This document shows positions 25,151 to 37,233 of a DNA stretch of 64,000 bases, in pieces. A program made the position numbers and the translations under genes. The DNA is taken from NCBI GenBank assembly GCA_002633025.1, contig NMRB01000365.1, positions 154,784 through 218,783 of the forward strand. The letters run 5' to 3'. The notes under the pieces were generated by a model. It was given only the letters and a program-made list of their open reading frames with translations, did no database searches and was not told where the DNA came from. How positions within the stretch are numbered: position 1 is the stretch's first letter; each line of letters starts with the position of its first letter. The DNA is from Notospermus geniculatus. Taxonomy: Eukaryota > Nemertea > Pilidiophora > Heteronemertea > Lineidae.

Positions 25151-25880
25151 AATGGGGATAGCCTACATGACATGTAACGGGTTTTTGATTTGATCTACTT
25201 TTCAAGGCCACAGAGGTCGAAGTTCAAAATGTTGTCATTTGGCGGCACTTTCGTGGCTATTTGACCTAATATCTTCTGACTTGGTGTGATAAGGTGTCTG
25301 GGTACCCTCCGTATTTGGAACTCAATGCTTGCCCCGGATTTAACATTTGTCATTTGTTCTTCTGGGACATTTTCACTGGTCAGCACATGGTCCATGGACC
25401 ATTTCATCTGTCATGGAAGCGCAGCTATTATTCAGTCGATAAATAGAGTACAATTCTGCCATATGAAATTTAAAATAAAATGGGGAAAATCATTTGAAAC
25501 CGGAGACAGGGCAAGTTACTTATACATGTATCTCTTCTTATTTCAGCAAAAAGGAGGACTGATGGAGGTTGAGCCCAAAGCAAGAAAAAAAAGAGGAGGA
25601 TCCGGCAGATACTCCTGAACATGAAGATGAAGGTACACTTTAAAAAACATCCTTGGATTTGCAGTCTAAGCATTCGATATTCATAAGCCAATCACTGAAC
25701 TCGTAGTAAAACTCAGTGTTATGTCTAGGATTTCAGAAGGGCATGGTGCAAACTTTGTGAAAATAGCACTTCAACCTAGAAAAGGGCACTTTTCATTCGC
25801 AACATTTCTTCTAACGGAATTTGAAAAGCGAAAAAGTTAAAAAGGTCTCTATAACTCTAGGGTTAGTGAAGTTCCCAGAG
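25151..25880. other. Non-coding host stretch
   Basis: A 110-codon frame at 25286-25618 has no recognisable motif. Nothing else is seen. Confidence 0.35.
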
Positions 25881-27325
25881 TTCCGATTTCACAAAATCTG
25901 TCAATAAGGAACTAGTAAATAGGCAAAACATTTCCCGTTTCCTTATTCACAAGATATCAGTCTATAAAGAACTGGGAAATAGCATTTCCTAGTTCCTTAT
26001 TCGATTTTTTTGCCCACAGTTAACCCTTTACTTACTTTTGAAGCATTTACCAGTTCGTTTCCCAGTCCCCAGTTCATTTACTTATTCGATTTAAAGCTTT
26101 CTAGGCTGTTTCCCGGTTCATTTCCCAGTTCCCATTTCGTTTACTTATTCGACTTATGATGTTTTAGGCCATTTCCCAGTTCGTTTCCCAGTTCCCAGTT
26201 CATTTACTTATTCGATTAATCACATTTTAGGTCATTTCCCAGTTCCCTTCCCAGTTCCCAGTTCGTTTACTCTTTCCACTAGGCCATTTCCCAGTTCTCA
26301 GTCCATTTACTTATTCGATTTAAGGCTTTCTAGGCTGTTTCCCGGTTCATTTTCCAGTTCCCAGTTCGTTTACTTATTCGACTAATGACGTTTTAGACCA
26401 TTTTCCAGTTCGTTTCCCAGTTCCCACTTCATTTACTTATTCGGTGTAAAGCTTTCTAGGCTGTTTGCCGGTTCATTTCCCAGTTCCCAGTTCGTTTACT
26501 TATCCGGTTAATGACGTTTTAGGCCATTTCCCAGTTCGTTTCCCAGTTCCCAGTTCATTAACTTATTCGAATTATAGCTTTCTAGGCTGATGCCCGGTTC
26601 ATTTCCCAGTTCCCAGTTCATTTACTTAGTCGATTAATCACATTTAAGGCCATTTCCCAGTTCGTTTCCCAGTTACCAGTTCGTTTACTTATTCGACTTA
26701 TGATGTTTTAGGCCATTTCCCAGTTCGTTTCCCAGTTCCCAGTTCATTTACTTATTCGGTTTAAAGCTTTCTAGGCTGTTTCCCGGTTCATTTCCCGGTT
26801 CCCAGTTCGTTTACATGTACTTATTCGGTTAATGACGTTTTATGTCATTTCCCAGTTCCCATTTCATTTACTTATTCGATTTAAAGCCTTCTAGGCTGTT
26901 TCCCGGTTCATTTCCCAGTTCCCAGTTCATTTACTTATTCGATTAATCACATTTTTGGCCATTTCCCAGTTCGTTTCCCAGTTCCCAGTTCATTTACTTA
27001 TTCGATTTAAAGCTTTCTAGGCTGTTCCCCGGTTCATTCCCCAGTTCCCAGTTCATTTACTTATTCGATTTATAGCTTTCTAGGCTGTTTCCTGGTTCAT
27101 TTCCCAGTTCATTTACTTATTCGGTTAATGACGGCTTAGGCCATTTCCCAGTTCGCTTACTTATTCGACTAATGACGTTTTATGCCATTTCCCAGTTCGT
27201 TTCCCAGTTCGTTTACTTATTCGACTTATGAAGTTTTAGGCCATTTCCCAGTTCGTTTCCCAGTTCCCAGTTCATTTACTTATTCGACTTATGATGTTTT
27301 AGGCCATTTCCCAGTTCACAGTGCA
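25880..27325 (+). repeat. CCCAGTTC minisatellite (~60-70 bp unit)
   Basis: About 1.4 kb of repeated TTTCCCAGTTCGTTTCCCAG / TTTACTTATTCGA / TTTTAGGCCA modules. Two unit types alternate: one with AAGCTTTCTAGGCTG, the other with AATGACGTTTTAGGCC. Confidence 0.95.
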
Positions 27326-28415
27326 GAAAAAGACGACGTAACGTCATGCCAGCCTGCGTCAGTTCCGCGATTCGCCGCACGTCACCGCCACCGCTGCTGG
27401 GGCGTTAACTCTGGCAATGAACACATGCGAGATTTCATAAAATTTCTACAGTATTGCTGTTAGCTGCCGCCATCAGTGGTAGAGGATGGAATAAGTAGTA
27501 TACATGGCTGACACTGAAGCAGCCGTGTGGGCAAAATCATGAAAATGAACGCTATGAAATGATTTCAAAAAGAGCGTGGTCAACGTCGGAAGTAGTATTT
27601 AGTTCACTTTTGGCACGCTGAATATGTGGATTAGAGAGTTGTAATGAAAAACGCAAAAAAATAGGCAGGTGGTCTCAGGCACCTGACTTGTCTCCTGCAG
27701 ATTTTCAGCCTCCTTCGTAAAGCGAGTTTCAAAAAAAATATGCGCCGAAAATTTCACACACGAATTCTTCAGTAATTCAATCAGCCTTTCGTCTGCTGCC
27801 GGCGGCTACAGGCCATACAAGGATCGCTGTGTCGTTCCAAAATGCCTATCAGAGAAATACGCCTGTGCGCCAGAGATTAAAGTTGTGTGGAAGTAATCCA
27901 ATTCTGCCTAAGTATTTGTCACCTTGCCAGTCTTTAACCCTTTTCGGGCAAACTCGCCGTTTGTCGAGAGTGCCCTGTACCACACACACTCGGACATTCG
28001 TATTGACCTAATATCGTAAGCCGGGGCCCAATTGATGTTCTCTTTGCATATTGTTTAAGGCGTGACTACTCTCCCTCCCCCCCCGGCNTGCGCCCTGCAG
28101 CGTCTAGGCCTACGCCAGGTTCGGCGCTTTCATTGGCAGTGGTGACCTTCGGAACTACGGGAAGTAGGCAATCTCGGCAGGTTTGGCCGCGCTGTGGTCA
28201 GTCGTCTTTTGAGAGTTACCCTCGTCCCTCTTCGTGTCCGACTTCCCGGTCAAAATACGGCATAAATAGGGATTTATCAACGCCATGCGATATAAACAGT
28301 AGTGTGCAGTACTATTTTCTCTTCCAACTTGCGAAAATTCAGTCACAGAGATGTGCTAGTTTAGTCACCAGAGCCAATTTACTCACTGAAGCGGCAGAGC
28401 TTGTTCGCCAGCCAG
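27326..28415. other. Non-coding host stretch
   Basis: A few 60-95 codon frames without features. One ambiguous base at 28088. No gene is supported. Confidence 0.35.
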
Positions 28416-28730
28416 GCTGAATCGGTTAATGTCGTCCTGGGTACACCTCATTATTACCCAGGGTAATCCTGGGTAATCCTTTTTGTTACCCAGGATCGTC
28501 CTGGGTACAATTAAGGTACCTTAACATTACCCAGTTTAAAAACCCGCCCCAATTTCCACCTGCGCCCAAGGTTGCGGTATATCTGCAGGTGGAAAATGGC
28601 ACGCATTTCAAACTGGGTAATGTTAAGGTACCTTATTTATACCCAGGATTGTCCTGGGTAACAAAAAGGATTACCCAGAATACCCAGGGTAATAATGAGG
28701 TGTACCCAGGACGACATTAACCGATTCAGC
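28416..28730. repeat. Foldback MITE with exact 9-bp target duplication
   Basis: The arms (about 118 bp each), beginning GCTGAATCGGTTAATGTCG and ending with its reverse complement, are almost perfect inverted repeats around a ~70-bp loop. The element is flanked by GCCAGCCAG on both sides (28407-28415 and 28731-28739), a 9-bp direct repeat as made by Mutator-like elements. No coding capacity. Confidence 0.9.
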
Positions 28731-28864
28731 GCCAGCCAGTGTGACGAGAGTAACCCGGCGGTTGTATACAGTGGTACAGCGAGACCTGAAATCAGTCAAG
28801 TTAGCATGATTTTGTCTTGTGCTTGCTTCGAATAATTCCAATCTACCCAGTGTTTCATATTTGG

Positions 28865-29050
28865 CCACATTTGAGCGATAAACACGCCTTCAGACAGCTA
28901 GGGTTCGCAGGTGTTATATTTGTTCGCGGAGGTGGCTACTTGTCATGAGTGATGCGGCAGCCTAACAATTCTGGTCGTGATCACGTAGAGAATCGCTCCG
29001 CGAATGACTGTATGACATCCGAGGGGCTTTCCCGAACAATGACGGAAAGA
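28865..29050 (+). repeat. Dispersed repeat, second copy inverted at 42225-42430
   Basis: The segment TTTGAGCGATAAACACGCC ... CATCCGAGGGGCTTTCCCGA recurs in reverse orientation at 42225-42430 with modest divergence. Part of an unidentified transposon. Short frames here (28949-29209) follow the repeat. Confidence 0.8.
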
Positions 29051-29289
29051 CCCGAGGTGTTCGGAATGGGTCAGATGGTTGCTAGGCAGGCTGAATGTTT
29101 CTTGGTCTCACTACACAGATTTGGTGGAGAAGTCAGTTTCATGGTAAAAGAGAACAGACCAGTTCTGTCCCAGCCGTGGCTTATCCTTCCTCAAGGAAGT
29201 TCATGTTGAATTGTAAGAGACTGTCTTTCAACAATTACATGTTCCATTGAGTGGTAAACTACTAATGGATGGTATGATAGATGGGTATC

Positions 29290-29760
29290 ACCAGATCAAT
29301 TAACCCTGCGCTTGCTCACCTCATCCACCATTCAGTGACATCATGGAATGTTTCTATGCATTAACCCATTACTACCCAATGGCTGTCAAAAGATTTCTAT
29401 CTCGATTCACCAAGAATTGCAGGCCTATTATCTGATATTAACCCCTCCTCATCCAGTAGGTCTAATACAGTATACAATATCTATCTCGATTCATTTGATA
29501 TATTAACCCCTTCCCACCAAATGGGTCTGATATGATACAACATGTATCCACCAAATGGGTCTGATACAAAACAACATTTATCTACATTGTATTTCGAAGT
29601 GATCTTAACCCCTTCCCACCCAATGGGTGTAATACAACATATATCTCGATTTGCAAAGAGATATTAACCCCTTCCTACCCAAGTGGTCTGATAAGATATT
29701 GTTTTCATTCATGAAGTGATGTTAACCCCTTTCCACTGATTCCACGAGGAATGCTAATAC
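29290..29760 (+). repeat. Degenerate tandem repeat (TTAACCCCTTCCCACC)
   Basis: TTAACCCCTTCCCACCCAAT-type words followed by GGGTCTGATA and TATCTCGATT recur about six times at 60-80 bp intervals. Confidence 0.75.
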
Positions 29761-29849
29761 ATGCATTTGCTTGCTAACCAACAGTGCACTATTCGTACTT
29801 GTACATGTACATGTATCTTGTTTCCCCTGTTTTAACCTCCTGAGTTGGC

Positions 29850-30095
29850 AGGTCATAGTCAGCTGAGCGCAAGGCCCATGGACCTCTTGTTGGAAGAAAA
29901 TTTGCTACCACATATGTTAAGCTCAGTTTCCTACATCGCAATGGTTTGGGGATATTCAAGAAAAACTGCTGTCCATTTACTTTTTTTCCATGAGTGTACC
30001 AAGTTTCAGATCAATAGCTCCAGCGGTTACGAAACGTGCCCTGCTAACGGACGACGGACACCGCACCATTGTAAGAGCTCACGGGTGAGCTAAAA
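29850..30095 (+). repeat. Dispersed GTGAGCTAAAA-type element
   Basis: It starts with TCAGCTGAGCGCAAGGCCCA and ends with CACGGGTGAGCTAAAAA. Related ends appear at 6030-6062 and 40388-40425. I recall similar repeats as common in marine invertebrate genomes. The 82-codon frame inside is not a gene. Confidence 0.6.
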
Positions 30096-30184
30096 ATTCA
30101 GTGTTCGATATGTTTAATATGATCCAATTCCAACCATCTCCGCGGATTCTTATTTATTTACTATAAAAAATGTACCATTCCACC

Positions 30185-30560
30185 CCAATATTCAAACCTG
30201 AGCCTTCCGACTTCAAGCTTGAATCCGGAGTTCAATCTTCAAGCTTTAACCTTCCGACTTCAAACTTGAACCAAAGGACTTCAATCTTCAAGCTTGAACC
30301 CTGGTTTGACTTCAATCTTCAAGCTTGAACCCTGGTTTAACTTCAATCTTCAAGCTTGAACCCTGGTTTGACTTCAATCTTCAAGCTTGAACCCTGGTTT
30401 GACATCAGTCTTCAAGCTTGAACCAAGGGACTTCAATCTTCACTAAAAGCTTGAACCTTCCGACTTCAACTTCAAGCTTGAACCAAGGGACTTCAATCTT
30501 CAAGCTTGAACCCTGGCTTGACTTCAAGCATGAAGATTGAAGTCCGGGGGTTCAAGATTG
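30185..30560 (+). repeat. 31-bp minisatellite (CTTCAATCTTCAAGCTTGAA)
   Basis: A ~31-bp unit, CTTCAATCTTCAAGCTTGAA plus CCCTGGTTTGA, repeats about 9-10 times with variants; the last units partly invert. Confidence 0.9.
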
Positions 30561-30761
30561 AAGTCAGAGTTCTATGGAATGCCAACGCGGGAAAAAATGC
30601 CAGGACTCAAATTATCATGCCAGGGCTTAAATTGTACAATCAGAACAAAATGATATGCTATCAGAACAACAGCTGGAAACCGGAAGGCCTGAGAAAAACT
30701 CCCACTGTTTGTCTTTTGCCAACCGGGCTGTCAGAGTGGTGCAGTTGGAAACATAGGGTCA

Positions 30762-30880
30762 TATTCATTAAGCGGTTCTATCGTTAGAACCGTCTTATCT
30801 TAGGCCGGTTCCAAGTACAGTGGTTGATCATATTTGGAACCGGCCTAAGACGGTTCTAACGATGGAACCGCTTTATGAAT
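30762..30880. repeat. Palindromic MITE (CATAAAGCGGTTC family), copy 2
   Basis: Same ends and internal GGCCGGTTCCAAGTA as the copy at 10121-10256, with a shorter loop. Confidence 0.85.
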
Positions 30881-31429
30881 ACCACCCATAGTGCCTGTCA
30901 CCTAGGTTCCGGATTCGATTCACTGTCGAGCCCGAGGTCTGGTTTCCTCATACATTACATTACATCAGCCCTTGTGCACGTGTCTTATACCAGGGCTTTC
31001 ATTAATTTCTGATGTCAGGGTGTCATTGACGTCCACCGTTTTTCCCCAATGCGTCAATGAATCCCATCCCTGGAGAGCAATGTATCACCTGACTCCCTCA
31101 CTTTGTGGTCAATGCGTACTGCCTTATTCACCATTACAATGTAGCCTACCGGTATATAATAGTCTGATCTTTTTTCCTTTTTTGACATGACGACTGTTGT
31201 CTGTGTTTGTATCGAAAACTTCAAATAAAACACTGGTTTTCTCTTGCTTGTTGGTACCTTACATCATAAATCAATGGGTTTTCTCGCGAGGGACAGGCCG
31301 GAAAACAATGTTCATGGATTTAAATAGAGTAATCTGCCACGCCATACATAACAGACAGAAAGCCACGTGCTATGATAAAAGTCACGAAAATGAATGGTGA
31401 CGTCAGCGGTGTTTCCGCCTGGTGCTGAG

Positions 31430-32245
31430 TCATTGGGTGACTTTAAAGTTTTGGTTACGATCCGGTGTTAACACTAACACCAACACCTACCCTCAGTTAA
31501 ACCCCAACTTTAAACCCAGGCCATGGTGTTAGTGTTAACACCTGGTGTTGTTGTGAACTGATTTTAAAGTTTGCATCAGTGTTTATTTGACACCGACTGG
31601 AACACGAGATGTTATCTTAAACCGAGCTTGGTGTTTATTGATGAAAAATCTTAATGACTTTTCCATTAGCACTAACACCACCCCCCTAGGGGTCAACACC
31701 GGCGAGAGTTCATAGCACATGCTGGTGTTAGCAGCCATGTTGTTCGTTCCTTTCCAAGAGGTAGTTGCAGGAATAGCTGATGATCAAACGGCCCCAAATC
31801 ATGTTTTGAAACCAGCCGAAAGTACTGAACATGCTGAACCTGAACATAGGGCCTACACTGTAGTCACCGAAGAGTTTTGGACAGGAAGGTGAGCGCATGT
31901 GAACACTCTATTGGAATCAATTTTCGTGCTCAATCCCACATCCAGTGCACTGAGCCCATCTGATTTGATATGGCCTACTGCCGCTATGGGCTAAAACTTT
32001 GATGCCTTACCTACCTTCTGCTTCTTCTCTGGACAATTCCTGTCAAAATGGCTGATTGTGAGGTGGGGATTCCCAATGGGGTTGACACCAGGTGTTAAGT
32101 TAACACTGCTTGTTAACTCTGGTGTGGACACCGGTGCTGACTCAACACGCGGTGTTTGGAGTTGCAGATTAACACCAACGCCAACACTGACACCAACACT
32201 AACACCAACCCCGAACTTTAAAGTCAGCCAATTGTGATCAGTGTA
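31430..32245. repeat. ~815-bp foldback element rich in GGTGTTAACACTAACACC
   Basis: The ends (GGGTGACTTTAAAGTTTTGG near 31436 and its inverted, diverged counterpart near 32205-32235) and internal GTGTTAACACTAACACC series are inverted. The middle carries unique DNA. ORFs on its minus strand are repeat-derived. Confidence 0.7.
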
Positions 32246-33222
32246 TAGTATTAGGGACTTGGACGGATCTAGATGGAAAATGAGAAATCTGTTCTGCAGC
32301 GGCCAAAACACTAAAAAATCTCCATTTTTCCATGAAAAATGCTAACATTTCAAGTGTCAAAAAACATGAAAAAACGCTTAAATTTTAGCAAAAAACGTAC
32401 TGCCGCTGCATAAAGATTCACATCGTCCACTTGACCCGTCCAATTCCATAATACTGTAAAAATCATGAAAAAACATGAAAAAATGCTAATGAAAAAAATG
32501 CTTAAATTTTAGCAAAATCGTACTAATCGTACCAATTTACTCGTAAAGTAGCTTTTTAATCTTCCTTTTGATCCACCAATACACATATACTGTAGTTTTC
32601 GCTTTAATTTGGGGTGCTACTGTTCGCCACTAACACTCTGTGGTCACATCTGGTCTGTATAAATGTCTATACATCCGTTCAGCCGGCAGCAGCGATCTAT
32701 GACTTCGTCGTACTCTGTATAGGTCTGTATATACAACTCCATTTTTATTTAAAAAAACGTTTTAATTGAATTGCCACCTGTTACGGCTGATCGCCTGATA
32801 GGATCAATCCAGCGCGATCATAAATCTTATTTTGCGCTGTTGTGCAGAGTTCAATGAGGTACCCGCGGAACTAACGTCACGACGCGGCGCTGCGAGCGAT
32901 GCACCCGAAGTTTCTTTTTTCTATCGTTATTTCCATTTATTTCTAGAGTGAAAATAACCCGTTTCTGTTGGTCGCCTGGCAGTAAACTTACATCATCCTG
33001 TAGCAGATGAAAATTTCTTTAATCTCCTTGTTTTTGCCTTAAAATGAGGAGATAGGTTGCCGATAAAAGCAACGTTTTTGTCTCATTTTTCCTGTAGAAA
33101 AATGTACAGGTCACTTTTTCATGACGCAACGTCAACACCTAAAATGACGTCAATGACGTCGCGACGGGTCAATCGATCGCAGAGCCGCCGCGTAGCAAAG
33201 TTTGTCACGCGGGTATCCCATT
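32246..33222. other. Non-coding host stretch
   Basis: AT-rich, with repeated AAAAAATGCTTAAATTTTAGC words at 32370-32520. No gene is supported. Confidence 0.4.
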
Positions 33223-33231
33223 ATGTTTATA

Positions 33232-33976
33232 CATGGAGGTATTATTGAGAAGGAGCGAGCACGGCCCCAATCCCTGTGACCACAATTCAACGCCCCCATT
33301 GTTTGCCTTTGTTCCCGCCTATTGTCCGGTACGCACGCTGAGCTCCTTGAAGGCAATCATCAATTCCGCGCAACTCTCAAAGTGCAGCGCCATCTATAAT
33401 TTATATCGCGTCGACCCAATCATATTCTTGCGTTTTTCTCCACTTTGAGTTATCGTCGAAATAGCCGGTTATCTAATTCCCAATTTGATATACTTTCCGC
33501 TGTATTTTAGTGAAAAAATCATCGAAAAAGACCAATTCCAAATAAAGATATCTACGTTTTAAGGTGAACATGATGATGATAATGATAGTGAGATTCTTCG
33601 CATTTGAAAAGTTTGAAGAGGATTGCGTTATGATAGTTTAAAAGATGATTAGTTCAGGTAACATGTACGGGTGCTCGTTTCAGTGCGAGATGCTGCGAGG
33701 TGCTGTTTTTGACGCGATGAAAACGATGAATTTTTCAGTTTTCGTGCGTCGGCAACATCCACTGCCATTGTTCCCTTCTATTGTTTGGACTCTGACCATT
33801 GTACAAGGGAAGTGCTGACTGCACACGGAAATTACCGAAGATTAGATCGGCTTTTTCCGACCATCGTGCGGCGTTATTAGCCTATTGTCCCCTAATCACT
33901 TTAGCAAACAGCGGAACGATGATTGTACTGTTTGATGTGAGGTCCGTGCTCGCTCCTTCTCAATAATACCTCCATG
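33232..33976. repeat. 745-bp non-autonomous transposon with perfect 33-bp TIRs
   Basis: The ends CATGGAGGTATTATTGAGAA...GCGAGCACGG (33232-33264) and 33944-33976 are exact reverse complements. GTTTATA flanks both sides (33225-33231 and 33977-33983), a 7-8 bp target duplication consistent with a hAT-type element. No transposase ORF. Confidence 0.9.
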
Positions 33977-34036
33977 GTTTATATTAGGCCGGCGAAGCCA
34001 CAGTACAAAGAGGGTAGCTTGTGTAAGATTGGTGTT

Positions 34037-35896
34037 TGCTCTATTCGCCTTATATCAATTCGCCTTTTCCCATTTCGCCTTCAAAAAGTATACATTTCGC
34101 CTTTTCCCGATTCGCCATCTCTCATTTCGCCTTCTCCTACTTCGCCTTATCTTATCTCACCTTTGGCTACATTCGACTTTTCCTATTTTGCCTTGTCATA
34201 TTTTGCCTTCGTTTTATTTCGCCTTTTCTTTTTTGGACATTTCTATTTTTGCCTTCATCTTAATTTGCCTTTATCTTATTTTGCCTCTTCTTATTCTGCC
34301 TTGTCCTAATTCGCATTTGTCAAAATTTGCCTTACTTCTAATCCGCCTTCTTTCATTTCGCCTTTGTCTTTATTCGCCCTATTCCTAATTTGCCTTCTTC
34401 CTATTTTGCCTTGTTTTATCTTGCCTTTTTTCATATCACCTTTTCCCTTCCTGCCTTTGTTTTATTTCGCCTCTTCTCAAGTGGCCATTTCTATTTTTGC
34501 CTTTATCTTAATTTGCCTTTATCTTATTTTGCCTCTTCTTATTCTGCCTTGTCCTAATTCGCATTTGTAAAAAATTTGCCTTACTTCTAATCCGCCTTCT
34601 TTCATTTCGCCTTTGTCTTTATTCGCCCTATTCTTAATTTGCCTTCTTCCTATTTGCCTTGTCCTTTTTTGCCTGTTTCATTTTTGCCTTTTCTGTATTG
34701 GCCTTTTCTATTTTTGCCTTTTTATCTCATTTTGTCCCCCTTTTCTCATCTTATTTTCATATCCATTCACCATATCTATTACATTTCTATTCTCGTCGTA
34801 CCGTTATAAAAAATTTCATGTACCAGATACCCATTTGTAAGGTATTGTAGGTGTCAAAATATTCTAATGCTGGGATTACTTGAGACGTCCGACTCCATAA
34901 CAAGGTTGGTCAGCACACACCATAATGATAATAAATAATAAATCGTCTCCAATACTTTGCAAATTTTCGACCCCAACCGGAGTCTTCCTCAGGTACTTTC
35001 TAGTAAGGATCCAGGAGATGAAACTTTAAACAGTGATTAATCCTTGAATAAACACAGGATTTGACATAGAGTATTTTGCTCACTGTGATATCTTTATTTG
35101 ACCATAATTTATGGTCCGCTATAATGGTTCATTTTGTCTGTAAATCCTCTCAGAACAGTATCAAGGGGGGGGGGCTTGTTTTCACTGATTACAGATGTTT
35201 GGCAGCTGAGATAGCCAGAAAAGATGTCAGACAAGTTTGCCCCAATAGACGTAATAACTTGGAGGAATAACCTGGCTATTCCTCCAAGGTGGCCCAATTG
35301 TCCCTTTGGTGATATTGCGGCGATGTAGAAAAGTATCATGCGTGCAGTAGTACTAGTCGAATCGTTTAACAACACGGTGAGGTGATATGAGAAATGACGT
35401 AATGAGTAAAGTGGTTGAATACAAAAAAGGCAACGGCAGAATAGGATAAAGGCGAATTATAAGAAGAAGAAACAGGATGAGGCGAGATGAGATAAAGGCG
35501 GATTGGAATTAAGGCCAGTAAAGACAAAGGCAGAGTAGAACAAAGGCAAGATATGCGAAGGCGAATTGAGAAAAACGCGAAATTGATAATGGCAAAATAA
35601 GTGAAGGCAAAATAAGAAGATGGTGAAATGAGACAAAGGCGAATCAAGAAAAGGCAAGAAGAGAAACGGCAAAATGGTACAAAGGCAAAGTAGGTCAAAG
35701 GTGAATTAAAGGAAGGCGAAGTAGGATGAGGCAAGACGAGATGAAGGCGAGTTGAGAGAAAGGCGAATTAAGACAAAGGCAGAATAGAACAAAGGCAAGA
35801 TATGCGAAGGCGAATTGAGAAAAGGCGAAATCGATAATGGCAAAATGAGAAAAGGCAAAATGGGACAAGGCGAAATGAGATAAGGCGAATAGAGCA
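34037..35896. mobile_element. Foldback (FB/TU-like) element of TTCGCCTT repeats, copy 2
   Basis: Same ends and same arms as the copy at 22504-24030, very similar in sequence. It carries about 330 bp of extra DNA in the middle (about 35030-35360) which copy 1 lacks, probably a later insertion in one copy or a deletion in the other. Long frames across the arms (34029-34388, 35366-35734 and others) are compositional artefacts. Confidence 0.85.
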
Positions 35897-35966
35897 TGTA
35901 CCGTAAGATTTATGATCACAACAGATGCTGGTTTGCAAGGGTGCGGCACTAGGCTTGCAAGCATGA

Positions 35967-36269
35967 ACAAGGAAAGACCTAAATTTTCATGACGTGGCCC
36001 TGCGATTGGAAAATAAGTATCCTGGTGATGAGGAGGTAAAAGTTCTCTTCGATGATTTATAGAAAACATTCCCTAAATTCAAAGCAGCAGTTAGCGAGGA
36101 AGTAGAAGCTACAGCACTGGTTTCAAATTCTTCAAAATACAGCGAGGACAAATTAGTAGATTTAATCAAAGGGTCTATCACTAAATGTACGTTCGAGGAT
36201 ATAAATTTCCAACAAGGCACAACCGAGGTTTGCATAAGCAATGAATTAGAAAATAATCAAAAGGTCTAA
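35967..36269 (+). pseudogene. Broken coding fragment, plus strand, at edge of Polinton-like relic
   Basis: The plus-strand frame from 35967 to the stop at 36267-36269 has coding-like, acidic, hydrophilic composition (for example DLNFHDVALRLENKYPGDE) and is interrupted once by TAG at 36060-36062. The frame has no start codon and a stop just before it. It overlaps the 3' end of the minus-strand capsid-like gene, so the two cannot both be intact; a rearrangement junction near 36250 is likely. The protein family is not recognised. Confidence 0.35.
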
Positions 36270-36771
36270 AATTGACTGGAGCATCGCCTGTTATTATCCC
36301 TTTTGTTCTATATTTTGCAATTGGTCCTGTGTATCGATTACGGAGTCCAAATAGTTTTTTTGCATTTTCTTCTAGAAGGAGACTGTAATCAGAAACGGTT
36401 TTTCCTCTAGCTAATGTAAATAAAATTTCTATCTTGCTATCGTAAGGTCGTAATTCAAAGTTCATAAGATTCCTACCTAACCCTTTGTTATGAAGTTGAT
36501 TTTTAAATTCCTTGGTAAATATTGCTAAATCATAAAACCCATCCGGTATGTTAAGATGTTTTCCTCGTCGGTCTATATAAATGACAAATGTATTATTTTT
36601 TAAATCATCTGAAATATTGTAAAAAGTACAGGGTATTCCTGCGTAAATAATTCTGATATTTTCTACATTTTCTACTTCCTCATCTAATTGGACTGTCAGA
36701 TCATTTGCCTCTTGATCGGGATAATCCTTTGAGTTTATCATTAACATTTTTTCCTTGTTTTCCTGCGGCAT
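36181..36771 (-). pseudogene. Truncated capsid-like (minor capsid/penton-type) protein of a Polinton-like element
   Basis: The 196-codon frame starts at 36771, immediately after the stop of the upstream gene (TAA then ATG, no spacer). Residues 35-75 carry the pattern IRIIYAGIPCTFYNI, NNTF and IPDGFYDL. I associate this with a protein encoded next to packaging ATPases in Polinton/adintovirus-like elements of invertebrates, likely a minor capsid or penton-type protein. Good coding character lasts to about residue 172 (VNFRPFDYF); the last ~25 residues are Cys/Leu-rich and unlike the rest, and a plus-strand fragment with its own frame begins there. I infer the C-terminal half was lost by rearrangement. 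Family assignment is from memory of the pattern. Confidence 0.45.
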
Positions 36772-36984
36772 TTACTCCATAGAAAATGCGGTAGATTTTT
36801 CACCTTCGGGTTGCTCAATTTTTACTGGTTCTTTAGGTTTTTGAGGACTCTCTTTAGGTTTAAAAACTTTGTACTTTCCCCACCTAGCTTCGCAGACCTT
36901 CCAGGGCTTACACCATACTATTACACCGCCAATAACTAAAACTGTTGGTAAAACTAACCATGAAAAATTGTTTTCCGATGACAT
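36772..36984 (-). CDS. Small single-pass membrane protein in Polinton-like cluster
   Basis: 70 codons from the ATG at 36984: a membrane segment (residues 8-24, SWLVLPTVLVIGGVIVW) followed by a basic, proline/lysine-rich tail (KPKESPQKPKEPVK). The same frame is open upstream without a stop to 37233 and encodes plausible hydrophilic protein (for example SAKQIAWSKELGRRSQELKK), but contains no ATG there. Either translation starts at 36984, or the true start or an exon junction upstream has been lost. It abuts the capsid-like gene downstream. Probably a virion or membrane component of the element; function unknown. Confidence 0.45.
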   Translation of the reverse strand: MSSENNFSWLVLPTVLVIGGVIVWCKPWKVCEARWGKYKVFKPKESPQKPKEPVKIEQPEGEKSTAFSME

Positions 36985-37233
36985 TTCTGAAGCCGGAGGT
37001 TGTGGTTCGGTTTGCGGTTCAGCTCTGCTGTCACTTCGTGATTCCGGTTCTGGATCGGCTCTGCCGTCCCTTTGCGATTTATGCTCTGTTACATGGTTAT
37101 TATTTAGTAGATTTTGTTTTCTCTTTTTTAATTCTTGGGATCGTCTTCCTAATTCTTTACTCCACGCTATCTGTTTTGCTGATCTAGACGCAAGGAAACC
37201 AACCGCCGCGTAGCGGCAAATCAGCGAAGCTTG

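Noticed and set aside
25880-27325. CRISPR-like array
   Set aside because: Units are contiguous and degenerate without unique spacers; host is eukaryotic. It is a minisatellite.
33974-36069. Long frames in the second foldback copy
   Set aside because: Same compositional reason as copy 1.
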